A stretch of DNA of 55,814 nt from Pseudomonas sp. ZH-FAD (GCF_002803095.1 NZ_PGLR01000037.1:1-55814); one strand, 5' to 3'. Counted from the stretch's first letter, positions 25,387-34,435 are shown. Program-made: numbers and translations. Notes: generated from the letters alone by a model not told the origin.

Positions 25387-26694
25387 CTACCCCCGCTTCA
25401 CGTCCGGCTCAACCTCCTCCTCGCCCGCCGCAGCTGGCTCCTGCATCTGCTCCTGTACCGTCTGCTCATCGACCCGCGGGTCGAGAGCGGCGACCAGTGG
25501 CGAGCTGGTTACGTTGCCGGGCATGGCCATATGCTGCAGCGGCGCATCATCGACCTGATGCAGATGGGTCACCACTTCAGGACGAATGCGCCAGACCAGA
25601 ATCAACGCGCAAACGCTGACGAACACATAGAGCATGTTGGCGCCGTAGAAACGCATCAGCACACCGGCCAGCAGCGGGCCGATGCAGGCGCCCACGCCGA
25701 AGGTGACCAGCAGCATGGCCGTCAGTGACACGCGGCGCTCCGGCTCCACATGGTCATTGGCCAAGGCCACCGCCAGTGGATAGAGACTGAACTGCATCAG
25801 GCTGACCAGAAAGCCGACACCGAACAGCAGGCCGAGAAATACCTGTGGCAGTGCCGCCAACGGCAAGGCCGCCAGCAGTAGCAAGACCGAGCAGCCGCGA
25901 ATCAGGCGCACGCGGTCATGTCGATCGGAAAGCCAGCCCAGCGGCCACTGCACCAGCAGGCCGGCGAGAATGCAGCTACCCATGAACAGGCCGACCTGCT
26001 CGGTCGACAGGCCCATCCGCGTGGCGTACAGCGGCGCCAGACCATAGAACGAGCCGATCAGCAGACCAGCCACCGAGATGGTAGTCAGCGACAGCGGCAC
26101 ACGACTGAGGAAGAAACGCAGCTCCAGCGGCGCCGGGTGCAAGGGGGCCGGGTGCAGGCGCCGGGTCAGCGCTACGGGCACCAGGCACAAGGCGAAGCAC
26201 AGGGCGACCAACATGAGCAATTCCAGACCCAGCGTCGGATGCACCACCAGCGCCAGCTGCCCAAGAATCAGGCCCAGGTAGGAAGCCCCCATGTACCCGC
26301 TGAACACCAGGCCACGCTGCTTGGCTTCGGCCTGCTCGTTGAGCCAGCTCTCGATCACCATGTACTGGCACATCATGCCCAGGCCCACCAGCATGCGCAG
26401 GAACAGCCAGAATGGCAGCCACTCGATCAGCCCATGGCCCAGCACAGCAGCCGTGACTACGCCAGCACAGGCCACGTAAGCACGGATATGCCCCACCCGG
26501 CCGATCAGCCGATGCCCCAGCTTGCCGCCGAGCACAAGGCCAAAGTAATTGGCCGCCATCAGCGCACCGACCCAGAGACCATCCACGGTGTCAGCCAGAC
26601 GCAGGGCCAGGTAGGTACTGAGCAGGCCAGAGCCGAGCAACATCAGCAAGGTGGCGAAATAGAGCGAGCGGAATGACTTCCAGATCAAGCGCAT
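25387..26694 (-). CDS. MFS transporter
   Basis: 435 aa, about 12 predicted membrane helices. The N-terminus MRLIWKSFRSLYFATLLMLL leads into helix 1. The MFS loop 2-3 motif is visible as GGKLGHRLIGRVGHIRAY, and the matching motif in the second half as WPLGWLSDRHDRVRLIRG. The cytoplasmic C-terminal tail (about 385-435) is acidic and Gln/Glu-rich (QTVQEQMQEPAAAGEEEVEP). It resembles YcaD-type permeases; the substrate is unknown. The start at 26694 has GGAGC upstream. It is convergent with flgZ and divergent from sstT. The frame stays open to 27030. Confidence 0.85.
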   Translation of the reverse strand: MRLIWKSFRSLYFATLLMLLGSGLLSTYLALRLADTVDGLWVGALMAANYFGLVLGGKLGHRLIGRVGHIRAYVACAGVVTAAVLGHGLIEWLPFWLFLRMLVGLGMMCQYMVIESWLNEQAEAKQRGLVFSGYMGASYLGLILGQLALVVHPTLGLELLMLVALCFALCLVPVALTRRLHPAPLHPAPLELRFFLSRVPLSLTTISVAGLLIGSFYGLAPLYATRMGLSTEQVGLFMGSCILAGLLVQWPLGWLSDRHDRVRLIRGCSVLLLLAALPLAALPQVFLGLLFGVGFLVSLMQFSLYPLAVALANDHVEPERRVSLTAMLLVTFGVGACIGPLLAGVLMRFYGANMLYVFVSVCALILVWRIRPEVVTHLHQVDDAPLQHMAMPGNVTSSPLVAALDPRVDEQTVQEQMQEPAAAGEEEVEPDVKRG

Positions 26695-27158
26695 TGACGG
26701 GTAAAGCTCCTTGTGCACGGAAACCGGGAATGGCGGCGGGCCTGCGCGGCTAGGACGGCGCCCTTGGGGCGTGCGGGCGATGCAACTTTCGATGCCCTGG
26801 AAAACGAACAGTTCGATTGCCAACTCATCACGATTCAGACGCTCGCTTGCGCCGCACATGGTACAGCGTAGCCTCAATTCTTCCTGTTCTTCGAGCGACC
26901 ACGGGTCACACCCTGCCAGCCGCAGGTTTGCTGATCCGCCCCGGCAACTACCTGGCAGAGCCGGCAGACAAGCCTTGTAGAGATGCGACATGGGCTTGCG
27001 CCCTGTCGTCCAGATGCCCGCCCAGCGCACGAACCCCGATCCGGCTGTGCTAGAGTCGCGCGCTATTTTTTCGGCCTGCTCTCCATGGCACTACCGAAAA
27101 ACCTCTCGAACCAGGCCCGACGCCACTTGCAACGCGCCCAGCAACCAGAGAACTCGCG
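26695..27158. other. 464-bp gap between the MFS gene and sstT
   Basis: This gap probably holds the promoters of both divergent genes. On the minus strand it is open in the MFS frame back to 27030, and part of this translates protein-like with paired cysteines (RLRCTMCGASERLNRDELAI). There is no clear start or ribosome binding site, and it is not a known N-terminal extension of MFS proteins. No recognised gene. Confidence 0.5.
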
Positions 27159-28382
27159 ATGTCCCAAGCCCTTCACCCTGCCCTGCAGCTACTCAACCGC
27201 ACCAGCCTGGTGACACAGATCATCATCGGCCTGCTGGCAGGTATCGCCCTGGCCGTAATCGCTCCGCAGGCGGCACTGTCTGTCGTGTTCATCGGCAACG
27301 TATTCATCTCTGCGTTAAAGGCCGTCGCTCCGGTACTGGTGTTCATTCTGGTGATGTCATCCATCGCCAACCACCAACACGGCCAGCAAACCCACATCCG
27401 TCCGATTCTGCTGATGTACCTGCTCGGCACCTTCAGCGCAGCGTTGGTAGCGGTAGTGGCCTGCTTCCTCTTCCCTTCCTCGCTGGTACTGAGTAGCCAG
27501 GCCGCCGAGCTGACGCCCCCTGGCGGCATCGGCGAAGTCCTCAAGACGCTGCTGATGAACGTGGTCGACAACCCGGTCAATGCCCTGCTGAATGGTAACT
27601 TCATCGGTATCCTGGCCTGGGCTATCGGCCTCGGCTTCACCTTCCGCCATGCCAGCGCCGGTAGCAAGCAACTGCTGGGCGACCTTTCCAACGGCGTGAC
27701 TGCCATCGTCAAGCTGGTGATCCGCCTGGCGCCGCTGGGCATCTTCGGCCTGGTCGCCGCCACCCTCGCCGAATCCGGCTTCGACGCCCTGCTCGGTTAT
27801 CTGCACCTGCTGGTGGTGCTGGTCGGCTGCATGCTGCTGGTGGCCCTGGTGGTCAACCCGGCGCTGGTGTACTGGAAGATCCGTCGCAACCCCTACCCGC
27901 TGGTGTTCACCTGCCTGCGCGAAAGCGGCATCACCGCTTTCTTCACCCGTAGCTCGGCCGCCAACATTCCGGTCAACCTGCAACTGAGCCAGCGCCTGGG
28001 CCTGCACGAAGAAACCTACTCGGTCTCCATTCCGCTGGGCGCCACCATCAACATGGCCGGTGCCGCCATCACCATCACCGTGCTGACCATGGCTGCAGTG
28101 CACACCCTGGGCATCCCCGTCGATCTACCCACCGCCCTGCTGCTGAGCGTGCTGGCCTCGATCAGCGCCTGCGGCGCATCCGGTGTCGCCGGCGGCTCGC
28201 TGCTGCTGATCCCGCTGGCCTGCAGCCTGTTCGGCATCCCCAATGACGTGGCCATGCAGATCGTCGCCATCGGCTTCATCATCGGCATCGTTCAGGACTC
28301 GGCGGAAACTGCACTGAACTCCTCCACCGACGTACTGTTCACCGCCGCTGCCTGCATGGCACAAGAACGTAAGGACAGCTGA
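27159..28382 (+). CDS. sstT: Serine/threonine:sodium symporter SstT
   Basis: 407 aa inner-membrane carrier of the dicarboxylate/amino acid:cation symporter family, taking up L-serine and L-threonine with Na+. Signatures include APVLVFILVMSSIANHQHGQ, FFTRSSAANIPVNLQLSQRL (re-entrant hairpin serines), SIPLGATINMAGAAITITVL, and SACGASGVAGGSLLLIPLAC. Length equals known SstT. The ATG at 27159 is at the typical N-terminus. It is a single gene. Confidence 0.95.
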   Translation: MSQALHPALQLLNRTSLVTQIIIGLLAGIALAVIAPQAALSVVFIGNVFISALKAVAPVLVFILVMSSIANHQHGQQTHIRPILLMYLLGTFSAALVAVVACFLFPSSLVLSSQAAELTPPGGIGEVLKTLLMNVVDNPVNALLNGNFIGILAWAIGLGFTFRHASAGSKQLLGDLSNGVTAIVKLVIRLAPLGIFGLVAATLAESGFDALLGYLHLLVVLVGCMLLVALVVNPALVYWKIRRNPYPLVFTCLRESGITAFFTRSSAANIPVNLQLSQRLGLHEETYSVSIPLGATINMAGAAITITVLTMAAVHTLGIPVDLPTALLLSVLASISACGASGVAGGSLLLIPLACSLFGIPNDVAMQIVAIGFIIGIVQDSAETALNSSTDVLFTAAACMAQERKDS

Positions 28383-28427
28383 GACCCATCGCGTTGATAG
28401 CAAGGCCCACCTCGCGTGTAATGCTGT

Positions 28428-28725
28428 TCACTTAAGCGGAGCAGCCTTGCGATCCACCGGGTAGCGGGTCTTTGAAATCTTCACCGTCCTAGCTCTTGAT
28501 GGCCTTGGGCGGTGATCCAGAAACAGCCCACCGACTCCTGCCCTCAACGCTGATAAGCGTTGTCCTGTTGCTTAAATCGGGTTGGCCGCTGCCATCACGA
28601 TCAATTGCACGGCGATGTAGTGGGCCACCGGCTTGAAGCGGATGTCGCTTGGGGAGCGGCCAAAGGCGACGGCTGCCTGACTGGCTTCACGACGAATGAT
28701 GTTGTAGGCCAGCAACAATCCTCAA
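28428..28725 (-). pseudogene. C-terminal remnant of an IS4-type transposase
   Basis: Read leftward, the frame gives LLAYNIIRREASQAAVAFGR, SPSDIRFKPVAHYIAVQLIV, an in-frame TAA after MAAANPI, then RPSRARTVKISKTRYPVDRK and the end KAAPLK. This is the familiar C-terminal end of Pseudomonas IS4-group transposases. It lacks the catalytic core and has an internal stop, so it is dead. A 220-bp stretch between it and the integrase remnant shows no gene. Confidence 0.8.
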
Positions 28726-28945
28726 ACCTCTTGGTAGATCAGCTCCTTTACAGGCAAGAGCAGGCCGAATCGGCCTTTTTGAGGCAGGACGCCGGAACAC
28801 AACAGGTGTTCATTGCCGCCCGTGTTCCTGTCTGTTCGCTCTTGTGTTCCATCGCTGAAAGCCCCGTGGTTACTGGCTCCAAGCATTCTAGGAACACCAA
28901 TCACACCAAGAACAAGGAATTTTTCAGGGGTATGGGTTTGCATGC

Positions 28946-29740
28946 TCAAACCGACTTGCCGAAGTTGACCGGCACCACGTTGCCGACCCCTTCCCAACGG
29001 TGGGCGAAATCGTATGAGGTGACGTGCTGCTGCCGGTTGGCATCGAGGTAGTCGGCCCACCACTGGCACATCAGCCGGCGTTCCTGCAGGTGCTCTGCCT
29101 TGTGGATGTAGGCGCCACGCACCGTGTCGCGCTCTTGGTGGCTCATCTGCCTTTCAACGGCATCCTTCGACCATAGCCCCGACTCCACCAAGGCGGAACA
29201 GGCCATAGTGCAAAAGCCGTGGCCGCACAGATCCACCTTGGTGTCATAACCCATACGGCGCAGGGCCTTGTTGATGGTGTTCTCGCTCATGGGCTTGTGG
29301 TGGTAGTGGTCGCCGGGGAACACCAGATCGAAACGGCCGGTAAGCTGGCGTACCTGCTCCAGCAGCTCCAGTGTCTGGCGGCTCAGCGGTACCAGGTGTG
29401 GGGTGCCCATCTTGGCACCACGGCGGGAGAACTTGACGCCCTCGATAGCCTCGCGCTGACCGGGTATCTCCCACATGGCCCGGACGGTGTCGATCTCACT
29501 CCAACGGGCAAAACGCAGCTCGCTGGAGCGGATAAATACCAGCAGGGTGAGCGATACCGCATGCCGGGTCAGCGCCCGGCCGGAATCGGCCTCGATACGC
29601 TGTAGCAGCTCGGGTAGGCGATCCAGTGGCAAGGCGGGCCGGTGGGCACTCTTTCGGGTGGCCGTGGCGCCCACCAGGTCGTTGGCCGGGTTACTGTCGA
29701 TCAGCCCATGCTGCCTTCTCGCGCGGCTTGGCAGCCTCAC
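28946..29740 (-). pseudogene. P4-type tyrosine integrase, truncated and with an altered catalytic residue
   Basis: About 250 residues of the catalytic half of a P4-family integrase: NPANDLVGATATRKSAHRPA, RSSELRFARWSEID (first catalytic Arg), and ERDTVRGAYIHKAEHLQERR (Tyr nucleophile). The N-terminal arm-binding and core-binding domains are missing; intact members are about 400 aa. In the HxxR motif, normally GHGFR, this protein has GHGFC, so the second catalytic Arg is lost. It lies downstream of tRNA-Arg(CCT) in the same direction, the usual place for an integrase of an island inserted in a tRNA 3' end. It is probably what is left of such an island. Confidence 0.85.
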
Positions 29741-29870
29741 ACTTGGAATCTGTCAGAGGGGTGACTGGGCGTGCCATAGGAATACGTACCCTTATCGAAC
29801 CGGCGTATCCCTAAACGTCTTCCTAAAACGTGGATATGTACAGAGACAATAGTAGACAGCCGGATACAAC

Positions 29871-29895
29871 AAAGCCGGCTCAAGTGGCCGGCTTT
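29871..29895 (-). terminator. Intrinsic terminator downstream of tRNA-Arg
   Basis: AAAGCCGGC / GCCGGCTTT, a 9-bp stem with a 7-nt loop. On the minus strand it follows the tRNA 3' end by about 45 bp and ends in TTT-G-TT. Confidence 0.7.
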
Positions 29896-29938
29896 ACTGG
29901 GATTCGTAGACTTCTATAGACAGATAGAGTCAATCATT

Positions 29939-30013
29939 TGGCGTCCCCTGCTGGAATCGAACCAGCATCTAGCCCTTAGGAGGGGCTTATTCTATCCGTT
30001 GAACTAAGGGGAC
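29939..30013 (-). tRNA. tRNA-Arg (anticodon CCT)
   Basis: 75 nt including an encoded CCA. The acceptor stem GTCCCC(T) pairs with (A)GGGGAC, the anticodon stem AGCCC/GGGCT encloses loop CTCCTAA with anticodon CCT, and the T arm is GCTGGTTCGATTCCAGC. It reads AGG codons. tRNA-Arg(CCT) is a known integration site for islands in Pseudomonas, consistent with the adjacent integrase remnant. Confidence 0.96.
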
Positions 30014-30088
30014 ACGGCCGTATTGGCAACGGCCGGGCCGCATCTTAGCGGCGACACGCGCATTTGTCATGTCGCCACCGCTCACTTC

Positions 30089-30186
30089 CTAGGGCCTGTT
30101 GCCGTTTTACATGGGCAACCATAGGAAGGCTCAGGCCATGGCCACCACGCTCTCGTAATTTCTCTTGAGCTTGTCGAATCGTGAGA
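30089..30186 (-). mobile_element. End fragment of an IS5-family insertion sequence
   Basis: Leftward translation gives SRFDKLKRNYESVVAMA, a stop, then AFLWLPM and another stop. This is the usual C-terminus of IS5-family transposases, with the normal Cys codon after VVAMA changed to TGA. The outer end is CTAGGGCCTGTTGCCG, resembling an IS5-type terminal repeat with CTAG at the target. Only about 100 bp remain. Confidence 0.7.
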
Positions 30187-30232
30187 CCACCTGTTCGTGC
30201 TGATCGAAGTCGACGTGAGTGAAGACGGACAT
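30184..30232 (-). pseudogene. First codons of a leucine dehydrogenase gene, cut off by the IS remnant
   Basis: From a well-placed ATG at 30232 (GAGGTAAC upstream) the frame reads MSVFTHVDFDQHEQVV, the start of Leu/Phe/Val dehydrogenases in Pseudomonas. It then passes directly into the IS5-type transposase tail. The remaining 320 or so codons are absent. It would have been the gene after the indolepyruvate oxidoreductase in the same direction, fitting a role in amino-acid catabolism. Confidence 0.65.
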
Positions 30233-30249
30233 CGGGTTACCTCGGATGT

Positions 30250-30281
30250 AAAAAGCCGCCCCTCTCCCGCACGGGAGAGGG
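30250..30281 (-). terminator. Terminator downstream of the indolepyruvate oxidoreductase gene
   Basis: Minus strand: CCCTCTCCCG / CGGGAGAGGG stem, then GCGGCTTTTT. It lies about 20 bp past the stop and just before the leucine dehydrogenase start remnant. Confidence 0.65.
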
Positions 30282-30302
30282 TGGCAAAGGGGATGGGAAA
30301 GG

Positions 30303-33300
30303 TCAGGCCGCTGGTTCGAACAGCTGCACAGCAGCGATCTCACTGACGGTCAGGCGTGCCTTGAGCTGACTCGCCTGCTCGCGCGCCTTGGCCAGCGCCG
30401 CTTCCTTGACGTGACCGTAGCCGCGGATCTGCTCGGGAATCTCGGCCAGCGCCACCGCCGTGCGGTAGTTACCGGCGTTGAGCTCGGCGAGCAGGTAGGC
30501 CACATTGGCTTCGTACTCCTCGATCAGCTCGCGCTCCAGGCGACGCTCGGCACTGTGGCCGAACGGATCGAGCACGCTGCCTCGCAGGAACTTGAAGCGC
30601 GCCAGTACGCCGAACGCCTTGAGCATCCAGGGGCCGAAGCTGCGCTTGCACGGCTCACCAGTCACCGCATCTGGCTTGCTCAGCCAGCTCGGCGCCAGGT
30701 GGAACTGCAACTGGTAGTCGCCTTCGAACTGCGCTTCGAGCTGCTTGCGGAAGGTGGCATCGCTGTACAGCCGCGCCACTTCGTACTCGTCCTTGTAGGC
30801 CAGGAGTTTGAAGTAGTAACGCGCCACGGCCTTGCTCAGGCGATGCTCGGCATCGGTATCGACCTTGCGCACACGCTCGACCAGCTCACGGTAGCGCTCG
30901 GCATAAGCGGCATTCTGGTAGTCGTTCAGACGCTGCATGCGGTCGGCGACGATCTCCTCCAGCGTGCTGCAATGTGGCGCTTCGACGACCTTGGGCGCGG
31001 CGAGCTTTTCCACCGCAGCCAGATCATGTGCGGCGCGACGGCCCCAGAGGAAGGCCTGCTGGTTGAGTTGAACGGACACGCCGTTGAGCTCGATGGCCTT
31101 GTTCAGCGCTTCGGCCGATACCGGCACCAGGCCCAACTGATAGGCATAGCCGAGCATAAACAGGTTGGTGGCGATGCTATCGCCGAGCAGGCGAGTGGCC
31201 AGGCGAGTAGCGTCGACGAAGCGAGTCTTGCCCTCGCCCACCGCCTCGCTGATCGCCTCGCGCATCGCAGCGCCGGGCACCTGGGCGTCCGGGTTGCGGG
31301 TGAACTCGGCAGTGGCCGCCTCATGACTGTTGATCACCGCATGGGCGATCTTGTCGTTGAGCTTGGCCAGCGCCTCTTCGCTGGACGACACCACCAGGTC
31401 GCAACCCAGCAGCAGGTCGGTTTCCCCGGCGGCGATGCGCACCGCGTAGATGTCGCTCTGCTGCGCGGCGATGCGGATATGGGTGATCACCGGGCCGAAC
31501 TTCTGCGCCAGGCCGGCCTGGTCGAGCACGGTGCAGCCCTTGCCTTCGATATGCGCGGCCATGCCCAGCAGCGCGCCAACGGTGGTCACGCCACTGCCGC
31601 CGACGCCGGGCAGGAGGATGTTCCAGGGCCGACTCAGGGCTGGCAGTTTCGGCTCCGGCAAGGCGATGAACAGCGCGCCCAGGCCAACAGCCTCAGGCTT
31701 GCGCAGGCTGCCGCCGTGCACGGTGACGAAACTCGGGCAGAAGCCCTCCAGGCAGCTGAAGTCCTTGTTGCAGGCGCTCTGGTCGATCTCGCGCTTGCGC
31801 CCCAGTTCGGTCTCCAGCGGCAGCACCGACAGGCAGTTGGATTTCACACTGCAGTCGCCACAGCCTTCGCACACGGCCGGGTTGATGAAGGCACGCTTGG
31901 CCGGATCGACCATCTTGCCGCGCTTGCGCCGACGACGTTTTTCGGTGGCGCAGGTCTGGTCGTAGAGGATCACCGACACACCTTTTACCTCGCGCAACTC
32001 ACGCTGCACGGCGTCCAGCTCGCGACGGTGATGGAAGGTGACGCCCGGCGCGAAGGTGGCGCGGGTCGGGTACTTGTCCGGCTCGTCGCTGACCAGGGCG
32101 ATGCGCTTGACGCCCTCGGCATGCACCTGCTGGCTGAGCTGGTCGATACGCAGTTCGCCGTCGAGGGGCTGGCCGCCAGTCATGGCTACCGCGTCGTTGT
32201 AGAGGATCTTGTAGGTGATGTTGACCCCGGCGGCCACGGCCGCACGCAGGGCCAGATGGCCGGAGTGGAAGTAGGTGCCGTCGCCGAGGTTCTGGAACAC
32301 GTGCGGAGTATCGGTAAACGGCGCCTGGCCGATCCAGGTCGCGCCCTCGCCGCCCATCTGGGTGAAGGTGTCGGTGCTGCGGTCCATCCACTGGGTCATG
32401 TAGTGGCAGCCGATGCCGGCGAGGGCACGACTACCTTCCGGCACCTTGGTCGAGCTGTTGTGCGGGCAGCCGGAGCAGAAATGCGGGGTGCGCACGGTCT
32501 TGTGCTTGGGCGCGGCCAGGGCCTTTTCCTTGGCATCGAGGAAGGCCAGGCGCTCTTCGATGGTCGGGCTGCTGTAGATCGGCGCCAGGCGCTTGGCGAT
32601 CACCCGGGCGATCATCGCCGGAGTCAATTCGCCCAAGTTGGGCAGCAGCGAATTACCCTGTTCATCGAACTCGCCGACCACGCGCGGGCGCTTGCCCACT
32701 GGCCAGTTATAGAGCTGGCCGGTGAGCTGGTCTTCGATGATGCTGCGTTTCTCTTCCACCACCAGAATTTCGTCCAGGCCTTCGGCGAACTGGTGCACCG
32801 ACACCGGCTCCAGCGGCCAGCTCATGCCGACCTTGAGCACGCGCAGGCCAACCTTGGCGCACAGTGCTTCGTCCAGGCCGAGGTCATCCAGGGCCTGGCG
32901 CACGTCGAGGTAGGACTTGCCGGTGGTGATGATGCCCAGACGCGGGTTGGGCGAATCGAGCTTGACCTGGTTGAGGTTGTTGGCCAGGGCGAAGGCGCGC
33001 GCGGCGTAGATCTTGTAGACGTTGAGGCGCTTTTCCTGGGCCAGGGGCGGATCGGGCCAGCGGATGTGCACGCCGTCTTCCGGCAGTTGGAAATCCTCAG
33101 GAATCTTCACCTGGACGCGCAGCGGATCGACGTCCACCACAGCTGAAGAGTCGACGTTCTCGGCAATGGTCTTCAGCGCCACCCAGCAGCCGCTGTAGCG
33201 CGACAGCTCCCAGCCGATGATGCCGTAGTCCAGCACTTCCTGGACGTTGGCCGGGTTGAGCACCGGGATCGACGCGGCGATGAACGCATGCTCGCTCTGG

Positions 33301-33770
33301 TGGGCGATGGTCGAAGACTTGCAGCCATGATCGTCGCCGGCCAACACCAGCACGCCGCCATGCTTGGAAACACCGGCCGAGTTGCCGTGCTTGAACACGT
33401 CACCGCTGCGGTCGACGCCCGGCCCCTTGCCGTACCACATGGCGAACACACCGTCATAGCGTGCGCCGGGGAACAGGTTAGCCTGCTGGCTGCCCCACAC
33501 CGCGGTCGCGCCCAGCTCTTCGTTGACGCCGGGCTGGAAGTGGATGTGGTTTTCCTTGAGGTACTCGCGCGCGTCCCACAGGCTCTTGTCCAGGCCACCC
33601 AGGGGCGAGCCGCGATAGCCGGAGATGAAGCAGGCGGTATTGAGTCCGAAGGCGGCATCACGCTGCTTCTGCAGCATGGGCAGGCGGGTGAGCGCCTGAG
33701 TGCCGGTCAGGTAGAGGTGACCAGTAGCGAGGCGGTATTTGTCATCCAGGCGGATTTCGGCCAGTGACAT
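30303..33770 (-). CDS. Indolepyruvate ferredoxin oxidoreductase, fused alpha-gamma type
   Basis: 1155 aa, the size of the large single-chain bacterial enzymes. It oxidatively decarboxylates aryl or branched 2-oxo acids to acyl-CoA, passing electrons to ferredoxin. Order: an N-terminal pyrimidine-binding region (about 20-230, FISGYRGSPLGGLDKSLWD), a TPP-binding region (about 430-600, HFCSGCPHNSSTKVPEGSRA, GGEGATWIGQAP, LYNDAVAMTGGQP), a cysteine cluster for Fe-S (CEGCGDCSVKSNC and Cys further on), and a C-terminal gamma domain (about 715-900, NILLPGVGGSGVTTVGALLG). It is divergent from an Lrp/AsnC regulator that probably controls it and is followed by a broken leucine dehydrogenase. Together they suggest aromatic and branched-chain amino-acid catabolism. 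Confidence 0.93.
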   Translation of the reverse strand: MSLAEIRLDDKYRLATGHLYLTGTQALTRLPMLQKQRDAAFGLNTACFISGYRGSPLGGLDKSLWDAREYLKENHIHFQPGVNEELGATAVWGSQQANLFPGARYDGVFAMWYGKGPGVDRSGDVFKHGNSAGVSKHGGVLVLAGDDHGCKSSTIAHQSEHAFIAASIPVLNPANVQEVLDYGIIGWELSRYSGCWVALKTIAENVDSSAVVDVDPLRVQVKIPEDFQLPEDGVHIRWPDPPLAQEKRLNVYKIYAARAFALANNLNQVKLDSPNPRLGIITTGKSYLDVRQALDDLGLDEALCAKVGLRVLKVGMSWPLEPVSVHQFAEGLDEILVVEEKRSIIEDQLTGQLYNWPVGKRPRVVGEFDEQGNSLLPNLGELTPAMIARVIAKRLAPIYSSPTIEERLAFLDAKEKALAAPKHKTVRTPHFCSGCPHNSSTKVPEGSRALAGIGCHYMTQWMDRSTDTFTQMGGEGATWIGQAPFTDTPHVFQNLGDGTYFHSGHLALRAAVAAGVNITYKILYNDAVAMTGGQPLDGELRIDQLSQQVHAEGVKRIALVSDEPDKYPTRATFAPGVTFHHRRELDAVQRELREVKGVSVILYDQTCATEKRRRRKRGKMVDPAKRAFINPAVCEGCGDCSVKSNCLSVLPLETELGRKREIDQSACNKDFSCLEGFCPSFVTVHGGSLRKPEAVGLGALFIALPEPKLPALSRPWNILLPGVGGSGVTTVGALLGMAAHIEGKGCTVLDQAGLAQKFGPVITHIRIAAQQSDIYAVRIAAGETDLLLGCDLVVSSSEEALAKLNDKIAHAVINSHEAATAEFTRNPDAQVPGAAMREAISEAVGEGKTRFVDATRLATRLLGDSIATNLFMLGYAYQLGLVPVSAEALNKAIELNGVSVQLNQQAFLWGRRAAHDLAAVEKLAAPKVVEAPHCSTLEEIVADRMQRLNDYQNAAYAERYRELVERVRKVDTDAEHRLSKAVARYYFKLLAYKDEYEVARLYSDATFRKQLEAQFEGDYQLQFHLAPSWLSKPDAVTGEPCKRSFGPWMLKAFGVLARFKFLRGSVLDPFGHSAERRLERELIEEYEANVAYLLAELNAGNYRTAVALAEIPEQIRGYGHVKEAALAKAREQASQLKARLTVSEIAAVQLFEPAA

Positions 33771-33905
33771 GGAGCGCTCCTTTTATTTTTATGGCGAGCA
33801 CGGGGAGCGCGACGGTAGACACGCTCCGTTGGTTTCACGGCAGGATCGCTGCTGTGAATTTGCCTAAAGCATGACTGGAGGGTTCCGCTTTTTTCTTTCT
33901 ATTTT

Positions 33906-33928
33906 CGAGTATCGAAGGCGATACTTCG
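33906..33928. promoter_or_regulatory. Dyad operator between the oxidoreductase and lrp-like genes
   Basis: GTATCG-AAGG-CGATAC with further partial symmetry outside, centred in the 197-bp divergent gap. It is a likely binding site of the adjacent Lrp/AsnC protein. A pyrimidine-rich tract (CTTTTTTCTTTCTATTTT) lies immediately left. Confidence 0.45.
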
Positions 33929-33967
33929 CATGATCCTTCCAACAATCACAATAAATTGGAAACAATC

Positions 33968-34435
33968 ATGCAGGACAAGCTCAGCCCCATCGACCGGCGG
34001 ATTCTCCGCCTGCTGCAACACGATGCCGACCTCTCGGCCGCCGAAGTAGCGGAAAAGGTCGAGCTATCGCAATCGCCCTGCTGGCGGCGTATTCATCGTA
34101 TGCAGGAAGAAGGGCTGATCGAGCGCAAGGTCGCCCTGCTCAACCACAAGCGTCTGGGGTTTGGTATCACGGTGTTCGTCGACATCAAGCTGTCGGCCCA
34201 CGGCCGCGGCAATCTGGATGAGTTCGAGCGGGCCGTGGTCGGCTACCCGCAGGTGCTGGAGTGCTACAGCATGGCCGGCGGCTCGGACTACCTGCTCAAG
34301 GTGGTGGCCAAGGACATCGCCGATTACGAGCGTTTCCTGCGCGACCACCTGCTGCAACGCCCGCATGTGCACGAGGCGCACTCACATATCGCCATGAGCG
34401 AGGTCAAGCGCACCACCGAGCTGCCGCTGGATTAA
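33968..34435 (+). CDS. Lrp/AsnC family transcriptional regulator
   Basis: 155 aa. The N-terminal helix-turn-helix (about 5-60) has SPIDRRILRLLQHDADLSAA, then AEVAEKVELSQSPCWRRIHR, and the C-terminal RAM domain (about 65-145) has GNLDEFERAVVGYPQVLECY and GGSDYLLKVVAKDIADYERF. It senses an amino acid, not identifiable here. Its position opposite the indolepyruvate oxidoreductase, with a dyad in between, suggests local control of that gene. An in-frame TTG lies 12 bp upstream; the ATG gives the usual N-terminus. Its stop overlaps the convergent EamA gene by 4 bp. Confidence 0.92.
   Translation: MQDKLSPIDRRILRLLQHDADLSAAEVAEKVELSQSPCWRRIHRMQEEGLIERKVALLNHKRLGFGITVFVDIKLSAHGRGNLDEFERAVVGYPQVLECYSMAGGSDYLLKVVAKDIADYERFLRDHLLQRPHVHEAHSHIAMSEVKRTTELPLD

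Noticed and set aside
28722..29069. 115-codon minus-strand frame between the IS4 and integrase remnants
   Set aside because: It overlaps the integrase 3' end in another frame and has no recognisable domain.
30411..33146. 911-codon plus-strand open frame opposite the indolepyruvate oxidoreductase
   Set aside because: Antisense shadow; the minus-strand protein explains the codon periodicity.
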